A stretch of DNA of 64,000 nucleotides from NCBI GenBank assembly GCA_045562535.1, contig JBJKVP010000002.1:30877-94876 (forward strand). The letters run 5' to 3'. A model generated the notes under the pieces. The model saw only the letters and a program-made list of their open reading frames with translations, was not told the origin of the DNA and did not search any database. The DNA comes from UBA6926 sp045562535 (GTDB lineage: Bacteria; Chloroflexota; Dehalococcoidia; UBA6926). The position numbers and the translations under genes were made by a program. Below, piece by piece: positions 37,612-46,085 of this stretch (position 1 is the first letter of the stretch; each line of letters opens with the position of its first letter).

Positions 37612-38397
37612 TTATTTTTTTATTTCTAACAATGAGTTTGCCGCTTGTCTTAGTGGTTCAAGTCGATCAACTAATGAATAATCAGTAATATCTGTTGAAA
37701 GAGGGGTTATTGACACCCTTTTTGATTGCAAAGATGCTAGGTCGGTCCCCGCTTGAACCTTTTCCTTTTTAGGTTTTTTTACCGATATCCAATAATAATC
37801 GCTTCTCCCGTCGTTACCCGATGTTACTTCCAATTGAGAAGAAGAAGGTCTCAAATTAGTTATATCGACCCCTTCAAGTTTTTCCAAGGCGATATTTGGA
37901 ACAGTGACGTTGAGTAGAATGCTCTGATAGTTTTCCTGCTGTGAACTAATTTCACCGACAATTTTTCTGGCTACAGCCGCCCCTGTCGCCCATTTGAGTC
38001 TTTTCCTTAAAGGCATAGAGATTGCTACTGATGGGATTCCACGTAAGTGACCATGCATGGCGGCTCCGACGGTACCTGAAAGGAAGACGTCAGTTCCCAA
38101 GTTGGTGCCCTGATTTATCCCGGAAACTACACAGTCAAAAGGAGTATCTTTTGAGATATGATTCATAGCGATTATCACTGCGTCGCCGGGAGTGCCGTTA
38201 ACTGTATATTTTTGTATTCCACGTGAATGGATTTTTTTTAATCGTACTGGTTGATGTAATGTGAAACTAGCACCAACTCCACTTTGCTCTCTATCTGGAG
38301 CAACCACAGTTATATCGCCAAGATCTTGTAGGCTTTTGATAAGAGCTCGTAAACCTAATGAGTTAATGCCGTCGTCATTTGTGACTAGAATCCTCAT
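37612..38397 (-). CDS. surE: 5'/3'-nucleotidase SurE
   Basis: Survival protein SurE, metal-dependent nucleoside monophosphatase. 261 aa. N-terminal MRILVTNDDGINSLGLRAL, the metal-site Asp pair, then APDREQSGVGASFT and SGINQGTNLGTDVFLSGTVGAAMHG, all signature. Ribosome site GGGAGGGG. 155 bases upstream of hppA. Confidence 0.95.
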   Translation of the reverse strand: MRILVTNDDGINSLGLRALIKSLQDLGDITVVAPDREQSGVGASFTLHQPVRLKKIHSRGIQKYTVNGTPGDAVIIAMNHISKDTPFDCVVSGINQGTNLGTDVFLSGTVGAAMHGHLRGIPSVAISMPLRKRLKWATGAAVARKIVGEISSQQENYQSILLNVTVPNIALEKLEGVDITNLRPSSSQLEVTSGNDGRSDYYWISVKKPKKEKVQAGTDLASLQSKRVSITPLSTDITDYSLVDRLEPLRQAANSLLEIKK

Positions 38398-38629
38398 CTA
38401 CCCCTCCCAATTTATAAATGAAGTCTAGCATGCCCATCAAACATAGTCGCTCGAAGGTTGTCATTAACAGCAATGCAGTAACGAGGAAAAATATTAATAC
38501 CAATTAACTTATGGAAAAATGAAATATACGCATAATCGGATAAAAGGTCTTGCGAATTGTGGAAGGCGATGCTACAGTCAACCAATAGTTTTATCAAGCG
38601 TCGTAACGTTAAACATTGAGAGGTAAGCG

Positions 38630-39730
38630 ATGACCTTAAGAGGCGAAGCCGCGATTATAGGGATTGGTGAGCTCCCTACCCAACGATCTACTCCTGGTAG
38701 GTCAATGATTGGCTTGATGGGCGATGCTGCCCGAATAGCTATACATGATGCCCACTTGAGACCAAAAGATATAGACGGTTTAGTTACTGAAGGCGGGAGT
38801 ATATATCCTGGATTTGCTTCAGAATACTTAGGAATCAGACCAAAATTTGCATCAGGTTCTTCAATGATGGGAGCGAGCGGCCCCACAGGAGTTTTACTTG
38901 CAGCAATGGCGGTTCAAAATGGTCTTGCCAATAACGTTTTAGTCGTTATTGGTACAGCTCGTAACCCCGCGATTCCAGCATCTCCTCCAGGGGTACCAAG
39001 TTTTAGATCTGAATTTGAAGACCCATATGGCATGTCAGCCGGTGCGAACACTGGCTATGGAATGATTTATAAGCGTCATATGGAAGAATATGGTACCACT
39101 GAAGAACAGTTCGCTAAGATGGCTGTCAATCAGAGGTTTAATACATTAGAAAATGAGAACTCGGTCTTTAAAGGCCAGGCAATTACCCACCAAGATGTCA
39201 TGGAATCACGGTATGTAAACTATCCAATAAAGCTTTTAGAGACTGTTATGCCCTGTGGTGGTGCAGCAGCAGTTGTCGTTACAAGTGCTGAACGCGCAAG
39301 TGCGAGTTTTAATAATCCAGTTTATATACTCGGAGCTGGAGCTGCAGCTGATCCTTTGGTAGGCTGGCAGCGAGATAAGCTAACAGAATCTCCTGTTGCG
39401 AGATCTGCTCCAACGGCTTTTGCCATGTCAGGATATACACCACGTGATATGCAATTTGCGCAGTTTTATGACTGCTATACGATTTTAGAGGCAATTTGCC
39501 TGGAAGATTCCGGTTTAGTTCCAAAAGGAGAGATCGGAAACTTCTTCGATAGTACTGATACTACCTATAAAGGTGAATTCCCAATTAATACCGATGGTGG
39601 CCAGCTATCTTCTGGTCAACCTGGATTGGCTGGTGGATTTAGGCATGTTGTCGAAGCAGCTCGCCAGATAATGGGACGCGGTGGTGTTAGACAGATAGAA
39701 AGAAATGATATTGGATTGGTGAATGGTTGA
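38630..39730 (+). CDS. Thiolase-like (SCP-x/lipid-transfer type) protein, copy 1, ending at an in-frame TGA
   Basis: 366 aa up to TGA 39728-39730. Fold of SCP-x/non-decarboxylating thiolases: AAIIGIGELPTQR opening, GSSMMGASGPTGVLLAAMA where classical thiolases have the nucleophile Cys (here Gly), FYDCYTILEAICLEDSGL and NTDGGQLSSGQPGLAGG. The frame stops inside LGLVNG, where the family normally continues with a GG-rich loop and LxLG. The frame goes on after TGA for 18 codons (see the next feature), giving 385 aa if read through. Paired with the DUF35 gene 101 bases downstream. ATG with GAGGTAAG. Confidence 0.88.
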   Translation: MTLRGEAAIIGIGELPTQRSTPGRSMIGLMGDAARIAIHDAHLRPKDIDGLVTEGGSIYPGFASEYLGIRPKFASGSSMMGASGPTGVLLAAMAVQNGLANNVLVVIGTARNPAIPASPPGVPSFRSEFEDPYGMSAGANTGYGMIYKRHMEEYGTTEEQFAKMAVNQRFNTLENENSVFKGQAITHQDVMESRYVNYPIKLLETVMPCGGAAAVVVTSAERASASFNNPVYILGAGAAADPLVGWQRDKLTESPVARSAPTAFAMSGYTPRDMQFAQFYDCYTILEAICLEDSGLVPKGEIGNFFDSTDTTYKGEFPINTDGGQLSSGQPGLAGGFRHVVEAARQIMGRGGVRQIERNDIGLVNG

Positions 39731-39787
39731 GGCGGTACAGCGAGCACTATGTGCACGTTAGTTCTCGGTTCTGAGGACACGCTTTAA
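39728..39787 (+). other. Candidate UGA recoding site and C-terminal extension of thiolase copy 1
   Basis: TGA, then 18 sense codons GGTASTMCTLVLGSEDTL and TAA at 39785-39787. This matches the expected C-terminal end of SCP-x thiolases (GG...LVLG). A hairpin GTTCTCGG-TT-CTGAGGAC lies at 39761-39778, starting 31 bases after TGA. The same arrangement, same length, is found after copy 2. Selenocysteine or another readthrough is proposed. Confidence 0.6.
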
Positions 39788-39831
39788 ACAATCATTCATA
39801 TTATTCTTTAAAATTAAGGAGGACGTTTTAG

Positions 39832-40278
39832 ATGGCTACGGATTATAAGAAACCTGTTCCCCGTCCTAGTGTGAACCCTGAGGTAAGTGCGCCTTTTTGG
39901 GCTGGTACCAAAAAGCACGAACTTTGGCTTCAGTATAGTAAAGGTTCACAGAAGTTTTTCTTCCCACCTAGGGAGGTTTCCCCTGGTGATCTAACTCCTA
40001 TGGAAGAACTAGTTTGGACTCAAGTGAGTGGTAAAGGAAGAATATACTCCTATACCACCATATACCAGCCTGCTATTGCAGCTTTTGCAGAAGAGGCTCC
40101 CTATGTTCATGCTTTAATACAGTTGGATGAGGGTGCGAGAATGGTTGGTAATATAGTTGATATGACCGAAGATGAAGTACGTAATAACTCTCTTCAAATC
40201 AACACTAGAGTTGAAGCTGTTTTTGAGGATGTCACTCCTGACTGGACTTTAATTAAGTGGCGTCGTATTGAGGATTAG
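39832..40278 (+). CDS. DUF35 OB-fold partner protein, copy 1, without zinc cysteines
   Basis: 148 aa. Rubredoxin-like/OB-fold protein that usually binds thiolases as a scaffold. The OB part is conserved (SGKGRIYSYTTIYQP, VHALIQLDEGARMVGNI, VEAVFEDVTPDWTLIKW). In the ribbon (SKGSQKFFFPPREVSPGD) the PPRE core stays but all CxxC cysteines are missing, so no zinc would bind. AAGGAGG ribosome site. It forms a unit with the upstream thiolase. Confidence 0.85.
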   Translation: MATDYKKPVPRPSVNPEVSAPFWAGTKKHELWLQYSKGSQKFFFPPREVSPGDLTPMEELVWTQVSGKGRIYSYTTIYQPAIAAFAEEAPYVHALIQLDEGARMVGNIVDMTEDEVRNNSLQINTRVEAVFEDVTPDWTLIKWRRIED

Positions 40279-40334
40279 TTATTAATGAATGGTAAATATA
40301 TAAAGATGATAAATATATATATGGAGGTGCAACC

Positions 40335-41435
40335 TTGAGCTTCCGCGGAGAGGCAGCCATAATCGGTATAGGAGAATTACCTACACAAAGGACGACTTTA
40401 GGTCGTTCGATGCCAGGTCTTCTCGGAGATGCCGCTCGATTGGCTATACATGATGCTCATATAAATATAGAGGATGTAGACGGGATAATTACAGAAGGTG
40501 GAGATACGTTCCCTGCTTTCGTTGCTGAATATCTTGGCTTACGTGTTCGATTTGCTACCGGTTCAAGTATGATGGGAGCAAGTGGAGCAACGGGAGTCGC
40601 ATTAGCTTCGATGGCAGTGATGAATGGTCTTGCTAATTACGTCCTTGTTTGTATTGCTCAAGCAAGAAACCCGGCACTTGGTGGCGGTGGAGAAGGATTC
40701 CCTGGACATGGCAGCGAATTTGACTTTCCATACGGACCAGCAGCTGGTGCGAACAATGGATATGGACAGATCTATCAACGTCATATGGAACTATATGGAA
40801 CTACTCAAGAGCAACTAGCACACGTTGCATCAAACCAGAGATTTAATGCTCAAGGTAACCCTAATGCCGTGTTTGACGGCCAACCGATAACTCACCAAGA
40901 TGTTATCGATTCCAGGTACGTGAATTACCCTCTAAGGCTTTTAGAGGTTGTTATGCCTTGTGGTGGTGCTGCTGCGGTGATTGTCACAACAGCTGAGCGC
41001 GCATCCCAGAGTTTAAACAAACCAGTATACGTACTAGGTGGCGGTATTGGCCTTGATGACTTTGGCGGTTTGCAGAAGCCTGAAATCACTACTTCTCCAG
41101 TCGCTAGATCAGCTCCAATAGCTTTTAATATGTCGGGCTATTCCCCAAGAGACATACAATTCGCCGAATTTTATGATTGCTATACAATACTTGAATCGAT
41201 GTGTCTTGAAGACGCAGGCTTAGTTCCAAAAGGAGAAATCGGGCCTTTCTTTGAGAGCACTGACACAACTTATAAGGGAGAATTCCCAATAAATACTGAT
41301 GGTGGTCAATTGTCAGCGGGTCAACCTGGTTTGGCTGGCGGATTTAGACACGTCGTAGAAGCCGCGAGGCAGATTATGGGGAAAGCTGGTGTCAGACAGA
41401 TCGAGAGAAATGATCTCGGTTTGGTAAATGGTTGA
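40335..41435 (+). CDS. Thiolase-like (SCP-x/lipid-transfer type) protein, copy 2, ending at an in-frame TGA
   Basis: 366 aa up to TGA 41433-41435, same length and about 75 percent alike by eye to copy 1 (AAIIGIGELPTQR, SSMMGASGATGVALASMA, STDTTYKGEFPINTDGGQLS). It also stops at LGLVNG. Gly again replaces the N-terminal thiolase Cys. Start TTG with GGAGGTG. Read through, it would be 385 aa, equal to copy 1. Tandem duplicate with the DUF35 gene as one module of about 1.7 kb. Confidence 0.88.
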   Translation: MSFRGEAAIIGIGELPTQRTTLGRSMPGLLGDAARLAIHDAHINIEDVDGIITEGGDTFPAFVAEYLGLRVRFATGSSMMGASGATGVALASMAVMNGLANYVLVCIAQARNPALGGGGEGFPGHGSEFDFPYGPAAGANNGYGQIYQRHMELYGTTQEQLAHVASNQRFNAQGNPNAVFDGQPITHQDVIDSRYVNYPLRLLEVVMPCGGAAAVIVTTAERASQSLNKPVYVLGGGIGLDDFGGLQKPEITTSPVARSAPIAFNMSGYSPRDIQFAEFYDCYTILESMCLEDAGLVPKGEIGPFFESTDTTYKGEFPINTDGGQLSAGQPGLAGGFRHVVEAARQIMGKAGVRQIERNDLGLVNG

Positions 41436-41492
41436 GGTGGTACAGCGAGCAGTATGTGCACGCTAGTTCTCGGTTCCGAGAACGCACTCTAA
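41433..41492 (+). other. Candidate UGA recoding site and C-terminal extension of thiolase copy 2
   Basis: TGA then 18 codons GGTASSMCTLVLGSENAL and TAA at 41490-41492. Against copy 1 there are 8 base differences in 57: four codons synonymous, three conservative (T/S, D/N, T/A), none shifting frame. Hairpin GTTCTCGG-TT-CCGAGAAC at 41466-41483; two of the differences convert G-U/U-G pairs to G-C/U-A, keeping the stem. Confidence 0.6.
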
Positions 41493-41540
41493 AGAAATAG
41501 ATTTATAGACTACATTACGTAGAAAGAAGAGGTTCTAGAG

Positions 41541-42071
41541 ATGACTTACGGAGATGGTGGAGGAGCGAAAAAAGCTGATAAAAAAGCTTCAGCTGCAGAA
41601 AGTTCCTATAAGAAACCTTTACCAAACGCAACATTGAACCCAGAAGTATCTAAGCCATTTTGGGACGGTACTAAGAAGCACGAGCTTTGGGTTCAATATG
41701 ATCGAAGGAATAATAAATTCGTATTTCCTCCACGAGAAGTATCTACTGGTGATTTAACACCTATGGAAGAATTGGAATGGACCAAAGTTAGCGGAAAAGG
41801 ACGAGTTTATTCGTACACCATGGTTTATCAGTCCGTTATACCTGCGTTTAATGAAGAAGTACCTTACGTAAATGCTACTATTCAATTAGATGAAGGTGTC
41901 AGGATGACTGGCAATGTTCTAGGGTTGACTGAGAAGCAAAAAACTAACCATGAATTGAGATCAAATCAAAGAGTGGAAGCCGTTTTTGAGGATGTTACAC
42001 CCGATTGGACATTAGTGAAGTGGCAAATTATTGATGATGAGGATCCTCCTGCGCCGCCTTCTAAAGAATAA
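41541..42071 (+). CDS. DUF35 OB-fold partner protein, copy 2, without zinc cysteines
   Basis: 176 aa paralogue of the gene at 39832, with a longer N-terminus (GGGAKKADKKASAAESS, Lys/Ala-rich) and a short Pro-rich tail (DPPAPPSKE). Again PPRE is kept (NKFVFPPREVSTGD) but zinc cysteines are absent. It ends just before the terminator at 42089. Confidence 0.85.
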   Translation: MTYGDGGGAKKADKKASAAESSYKKPLPNATLNPEVSKPFWDGTKKHELWVQYDRRNNKFVFPPREVSTGDLTPMEELEWTKVSGKGRVYSYTMVYQSVIPAFNEEVPYVNATIQLDEGVRMTGNVLGLTEKQKTNHELRSNQRVEAVFEDVTPDWTLVKWQIIDDEDPPAPPSKE

Positions 42072-42088
42072 TAATTGTAACTAAAAAA

Positions 42089-42115
42089 GGGCCTCAGTTT
42101 TGAGGCCCTTTTTTT
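42089..42115. terminator. Bidirectional Rho-independent terminator
   Basis: GGGCCTCA-GTTT-TGAGGCCC, an 8-bp perfect stem (42089-42108), flanked by AAAAAA on the left and TTTTTTT on the right. It lies between the convergent DUF35 copy 2 and enoyl-CoA hydratase genes and would end transcription from both sides. Confidence 0.93.
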
Positions 42116-42128
42116 ATTGCCTATATAC

Positions 42129-43010
42129 CTATTGTTTCTCTCGGGCTTTCTTTTCTTCCTCAACACTCCGGCCATGATAATTAGCGTCCCGCTCGTTTCT
42201 AAAAGCATCCCAGCCTTTTTCTTGTAATACTTTTAATCTATCCTTAGTTTCCTCGTCATTTTGTGATTCTTTCCATAAATCTGCAAAATTAGGGTCATCT
42301 CTGTAGTTCAATGCTGATCTGAATCCAGATAGTTCGTAGGATCGATTTATTAAAGCCTTATTCATTTGCACTGTTTTTTTCGGTAATGAGGCTATCCGTT
42401 TTGCGATTGATTCCGCTTCTTCCATTACATCCTTCTCAGGAACAACACGGTTTACGAGCCCCATTGATAATGCCTCGGATGCATCTATTGTGTCCCCTAA
42501 GAGCAGAATCTCCTTTGCTCTTTTGAGAGTTACTACAAACGGGGTCATTAATACAGGAGGACCATACCCATGTCGTATTTGGATCTCTCCAACTTTTGCA
42601 TCATCTGCCATCACCGTAAAATCGCACGCGGCTGCGAGCTCAAATGCTTGCCCTATAGCGTAACCGTGTACGGCAGCGATCACTGGCTTAGATAGTTCCC
42701 ATATTTTCATATGTACTACGCCAGGCCCGCCGGTTTCACTGGCATCGGTATCCCCTGATAAAATTCGTGCCGATGATTCTCCTATATCGCCTCCTGCAGA
42801 GAATGCTCGGCCAGCTCCATTCAATATTACTGCTCTAACTTCATCATCATTATCTGCGTCTGTAAATGCTGATAACAACTGCTGTGTTGTAACGCTATTT
42901 ATCGCATTTAACACATCTGGTCTATTAATTGTGATTGTTGCGTAGTTTTCGTGTTTCGTATATATGACAAAGTTTCCGTCAGAGGCCTGAGAATCGTTAT
43001 TGCTGCTCAA
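42129..43010 (-). CDS. Enoyl-CoA hydratase/isomerase (crotonase) family protein
   Basis: 293 aa. Crotonase fold: TINRPDVLNAINSV, AVILNGAGRAFSAGGDI (oxyanion hole), AVHGYAIGQAFELAAACDFTVMADDAKVGEIQIRHG. The usual catalytic Glu of hydratases in GGGCELAxxCD is not clearly present (FELAAACD), so hydratase activity is not assured. Charged C-terminal tail. TTG start with AGGAG. Last gene of the minus-strand pantothenate operon. Confidence 0.87.
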   Translation of the reverse strand: MSSNNDSQASDGNFVIYTKHENYATITINRPDVLNAINSVTTQQLLSAFTDADNDDEVRAVILNGAGRAFSAGGDIGESSARILSGDTDASETGGPGVVHMKIWELSKPVIAAVHGYAIGQAFELAAACDFTVMADDAKVGEIQIRHGYGPPVLMTPFVVTLKRAKEILLLGDTIDASEALSMGLVNRVVPEKDVMEEAESIAKRIASLPKKTVQMNKALINRSYELSGFRSALNYRDDPNFADLWKESQNDEETKDRLKVLQEKGWDAFRNERDANYHGRSVEEEKKAREKQ

Positions 43011-43098
43011 AGTTAACTCCTGTTAATAAATCCCTTTAGTTATGGTCGACTTTTCACATACAATGATAACAGGAAGTATTTCGTATTAGTAAATTAAC

Positions 43099-43944
43099 CT
43101 AGCTGTTGCCGGTCCGAAGGTTTTCCCACATTGGTGCTAGGTCTGCTGCCGCATCTAGTAGTTGGTCAGGCCTACGAATCCCATCTTCAGTAATCACATG
43201 GTCAACGTATTTCCCCGGTATTATGTCTAAGAATCCTGTATTAGAATTCTCATTAGGAAGCCATGGAGCTAATTTCAAAGTATCTGCAAAAAAATGCACT
43301 TTTATATTACTTTCGAAACATCTTTCTACCAGTTCTTTAGTTCCGGATTCAGCGACTATAGACCCATTGGCTAAAAAGGCAGTGCATCCTAGAAGAACGC
43401 AATCTATTTTTTCAGTATCAAAATCAATGTCTTCCAAACGTATTTCTCTGACTTTTTCTTTTTGTATTGAACTAACCTGTTGTCCAATATTATTGAACGA
43501 TTTGCTTGGGATTTTAATTAGAGAGTTTATCTTTTCTTTTCCGATATCCGTTGCATAATGCACGGCTAAGGAATAGCTAAAAACTGCCACATTAGAATTG
43601 TTTTCTATAAGCGGCTGGCCTCGTCTACCTAATTCTTTTGGTGTTTTATCAATTATCCGTTTCAGGCGACTTGCAGCTCTTCCAGCCGCGGCCATCCGAT
43701 CTCCTACTCTCGCTTCTTGGGCAGTTCTGACAACTGCAACACTTACGTTTCGCAACGCAACTATGCTTGGCCTTGATTCTGATATCGCTAGGGCGATTTT
43801 CCTTAGAGGATCGGGTTCTCCGATGTACATTTCTGAAAGGACGCGGTAAATCAACTCAGATCCGGCTGAAGCAACGGCGGTTGGAGTGAGATCAGAATTA
43901 CTTTTTAAATCTTTAATTTCTTTTCTTAATTCAGACCATTCCAT
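43099..43944 (-). CDS. IF-2B/MtnA-like protein lacking the catalytic residues
   Basis: 281 aa of the eIF2B alpha/MtnA/ribose-1,5-bisphosphate isomerase family. The C-terminal core is recognisable (DCVLLGCTAFLANGSIVAESGTKEL, FFADTLKLAP), but the usual GADxxxxNG reads GCTAFLANG, without the catalytic Asp, and the active-site Cys region reads VAVFSYSLAVH without Cys. It may therefore be non-catalytic. It lies 18 bases downstream of panC on the same strand. Confidence 0.75.
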   Translation of the reverse strand: MEWSELRKEIKDLKSNSDLTPTAVASAGSELIYRVLSEMYIGEPDPLRKIALAISESRPSIVALRNVSVAVVRTAQEARVGDRMAAAGRAASRLKRIIDKTPKELGRRGQPLIENNSNVAVFSYSLAVHYATDIGKEKINSLIKIPSKSFNNIGQQVSSIQKEKVREIRLEDIDFDTEKIDCVLLGCTAFLANGSIVAESGTKELVERCFESNIKVHFFADTLKLAPWLPNENSNTGFLDIIPGKYVDHVITEDGIRRPDQLLDAAADLAPMWENLRTGNS

Positions 43945-43962
43945 TTAGTTGCTCCAATGAAT

Positions 43963-44808
43963 TTACTCCAAAACAATATTATCAATTAATCTTGTATTAC
44001 CAAGCCATATTGCTGCAGATATCATGCACCCTGGTGATGCTTCCTCTACTTCTCGAAGTGAATCGGATTCAGCGATAGAAATATAATCAATAGTGATTTT
44101 ACCATGGACTTTTAGTTGTTCTCTGATCATTTCTTTTAAATGCTCGGCGCTGCGGTCTCCTTTTTTGTACTCGGAGCTTGCTATTAAAAGTGAGGAATAT
44201 AATATAGGTGCCTTTTTTCTATCATCTTTGCTCAAATATGAATTCCTGCTTGAAAATGCTAGTCCATCTTCTTCTCTAACTGTGGGAACAACTGTTATGT
44301 TTGTAGTGAAATTTAGGTCCTCTACAAGTTTTTTTATCACCGCCACTTGCTGGCCATCTTTTTGGCCTAGATAAGTAGTTGTTGGATTTACAATATTTAA
44401 TAGCTTGGCGACAACAGTTGCTACCCCTCTAAAGTGGCCGGGTCTCAGTGCCCCTTCCAATCTTTCAGCTGTTTCCCCGGGGACCACAAACGTTTCCCCA
44501 GGTTTACTTGATGGATACATCTCTGTTGTGGAAGGGAAAAATAATAGGTCACAACCATGTTTTTCTAGTATATTTTTATCTTTTTCAAAATCTCGTGGGT
44601 ATTTATCTAGATCTTCATCTTGTCCAAATTGGGTAGGGTTTACAAAAATAGAAGCGACGATATATTTGTTTTCTCGACGTGCCTGCTTTATTAGTTCGAT
44701 GTGCCCGTCGTGAAGGTAACCCATGGTTGGAACAAATCCCAAAGAGTCTCCTTTGAGTAAATTATTCCTAGCTTTGGTAAACTCTTCTATGGTTTTAAGT
44801 ATGAGCAT
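43963..44808 (-). CDS. panC: Pantothenate synthetase
   Basis: Joins pantoate and beta-alanine with ATP. 281 aa. LGFVPTMGYLHDGHIELIKQAR (HxGH), IFVNPTQFGQDEDLDKYPR and YLGQKDGQQVAVIKKLVEDL are all diagnostic. The C-terminal half is complete. Part of panD-panB-panC order, 42 bases after panB. Confidence 0.96.
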   Translation of the reverse strand: MLILKTIEEFTKARNNLLKGDSLGFVPTMGYLHDGHIELIKQARRENKYIVASIFVNPTQFGQDEDLDKYPRDFEKDKNILEKHGCDLLFFPSTTEMYPSSKPGETFVVPGETAERLEGALRPGHFRGVATVVAKLLNIVNPTTTYLGQKDGQQVAVIKKLVEDLNFTTNITVVPTVREEDGLAFSSRNSYLSKDDRKKAPILYSSLLIASSEYKKGDRSAEHLKEMIREQLKVHGKITIDYISIAESDSLREVEEASPGCMISAAIWLGNTRLIDNIVLE

Positions 44809-44850
44809 CTATAAAATACGCTCCGAATCGTTTATTGATGATTATTGTAT

Positions 44851-45684
44851 CTATAGATGTGATTTCAGTTCATTCAGAACGGTGTCACTTAAATTTGACC
44901 CGTGAACTTCTGAAGGGAAAGATCCTGATTTCACTTCACCTACATAGTTTTCAATTCCCTCTCGCATCGCGCTCGAGATCTTGGCATATTGTTTCGCGTG
45001 CTTTGGTACAAAATCGGTAAAAAGTCCAAGCATGTCGCTTACTACTTGTACTTGTGAATCGCAATGGGGGCCTGCTCCTATACCTATCGTTGGGATAGTA
45101 AGCTTTTCTGTAATTATTTGAGCTACTTCAGTGGGTATAAGTTCAAGCACAATTGCAAAAGCACCTGCATCAGCAATTGCTTGAGCGTCTTTCACTAGTT
45201 GTAAAGCTGACTCTACGGTTTTACCTTGCACTCTTTGTCCAATTTGATAGGCCGATTGCGGGGTGAATCCAATATGGCCTACTACCGGTATACCCCTAGA
45301 TACGAGAGTATTCACGGTCTCTGCCATTTCTTCACCTCCCTCTAGTTTAATGGCCTGTGCACCTGCATCTTGAAGGAATTTGGATCCATTAACTAGCGCT
45401 TCAGAAGGATTTACCTGGTAGCTCATAAAGGGCATATCAGCCAAGACCAGTGCTTTTTTGCTTCCTCGAACTACTGCTTTTGTGTGATGCAGCATATCCG
45501 ACATGGTAACGAAAACGGTTGATTCATAACCTAGCACTACGTTACCCAGGCTATCTCCTACCAAGATCATCGGTACCTCTGCTTCATCAATGATCTTAGC
45601 TGTTGGATAATCGTAGGCAGTAAGAACAGGGAACACCTCGCCATTGTCCTTGTACTGTTGTATTTTTTGAATACTTATACGCAT
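44851..45684 (-). CDS. panB: Ketopantoate hydroxymethyltransferase
   Basis: 277 aa TIM barrel. LTAYDYPTAKIIDEAEVPMILVGDSLGNVVLGYESTVFVTM, with the metal Asp residues, then KLEGGEEMAETVN, GHIGFTPQSAYQIG, VLELIPTEVAQIIT and IPTIGIGAGPHCDSQVQVVSDMLG. First committed step to pantothenate. 17 bases after panD. Confidence 0.97.
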   Translation of the reverse strand: MRISIQKIQQYKDNGEVFPVLTAYDYPTAKIIDEAEVPMILVGDSLGNVVLGYESTVFVTMSDMLHHTKAVVRGSKKALVLADMPFMSYQVNPSEALVNGSKFLQDAGAQAIKLEGGEEMAETVNTLVSRGIPVVGHIGFTPQSAYQIGQRVQGKTVESALQLVKDAQAIADAGAFAIVLELIPTEVAQIITEKLTIPTIGIGAGPHCDSQVQVVSDMLGLFTDFVPKHAKQYAKISSAMREGIENYVGEVKSGSFPSEVHGSNLSDTVLNELKSHL

Positions 45685-45701
45685 ATCATCATTCTAGGCG
45701 A

Positions 45702-46085
45702 CTAATATAGGGTATGTGCTTCGATCTTGTCTGTCTTGGATATTATCTTATTGTTTTCGTCGACTCTAACTATCTTGGGCTTCATTGAACAAGCTTCTTC
45801 TTCAGTCATCTGAAGGAAGTGTAAGATTATTATAAGATCTCTGTCTCTAACTAGCAGGCCTGCAGCACCGTTAACGCATACGTCTCCACTACCTCTTGTT
45901 CCTTCTATAGCATACGTTTCTAGCCTTGCTCCATTAGTTATATCTAGAACTTGTACTAGTTCATATTGCAAAATGCCTGCGGCATCCATAAGATCTGGAT
46001 CGATCGTTATCGAACCTTCGTAATCTACGTTTGCTTGGGTTACCGTTGCCCGGTGTATTTTACCCGCCATCATCGAACGGATCAT
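45702..46085 (-). CDS. panD: Aspartate 1-decarboxylase
   Basis: Makes beta-alanine. 127 aa pyruvoyl enzyme precursor. The self-cleavage site is VDYEGSITID (Gly-Ser), the conserved GAAGLLVRDRDLIIIL follows. The first 4 bases overlap the preceding DUF2520 gene (ATGA), suggesting coupled translation. Confidence 0.96.
   Translation of the reverse strand: MIRSMMAGKIHRATVTQANVDYEGSITIDPDLMDAAGILQYELVQVLDITNGARLETYAIEGTRGSGDVCVNGAAGLLVRDRDLIIILHFLQMTEEEACSMKPKIVRVDENNKIISKTDKIEAHTLY

Noticed and set aside
38630..41435. Global reassignment of TGA to a sense codon
   Set aside because: Other genes in the window end properly at TGA (for example yidD, the alpha/beta hydrolase, the lipoprotein ending at 20229).
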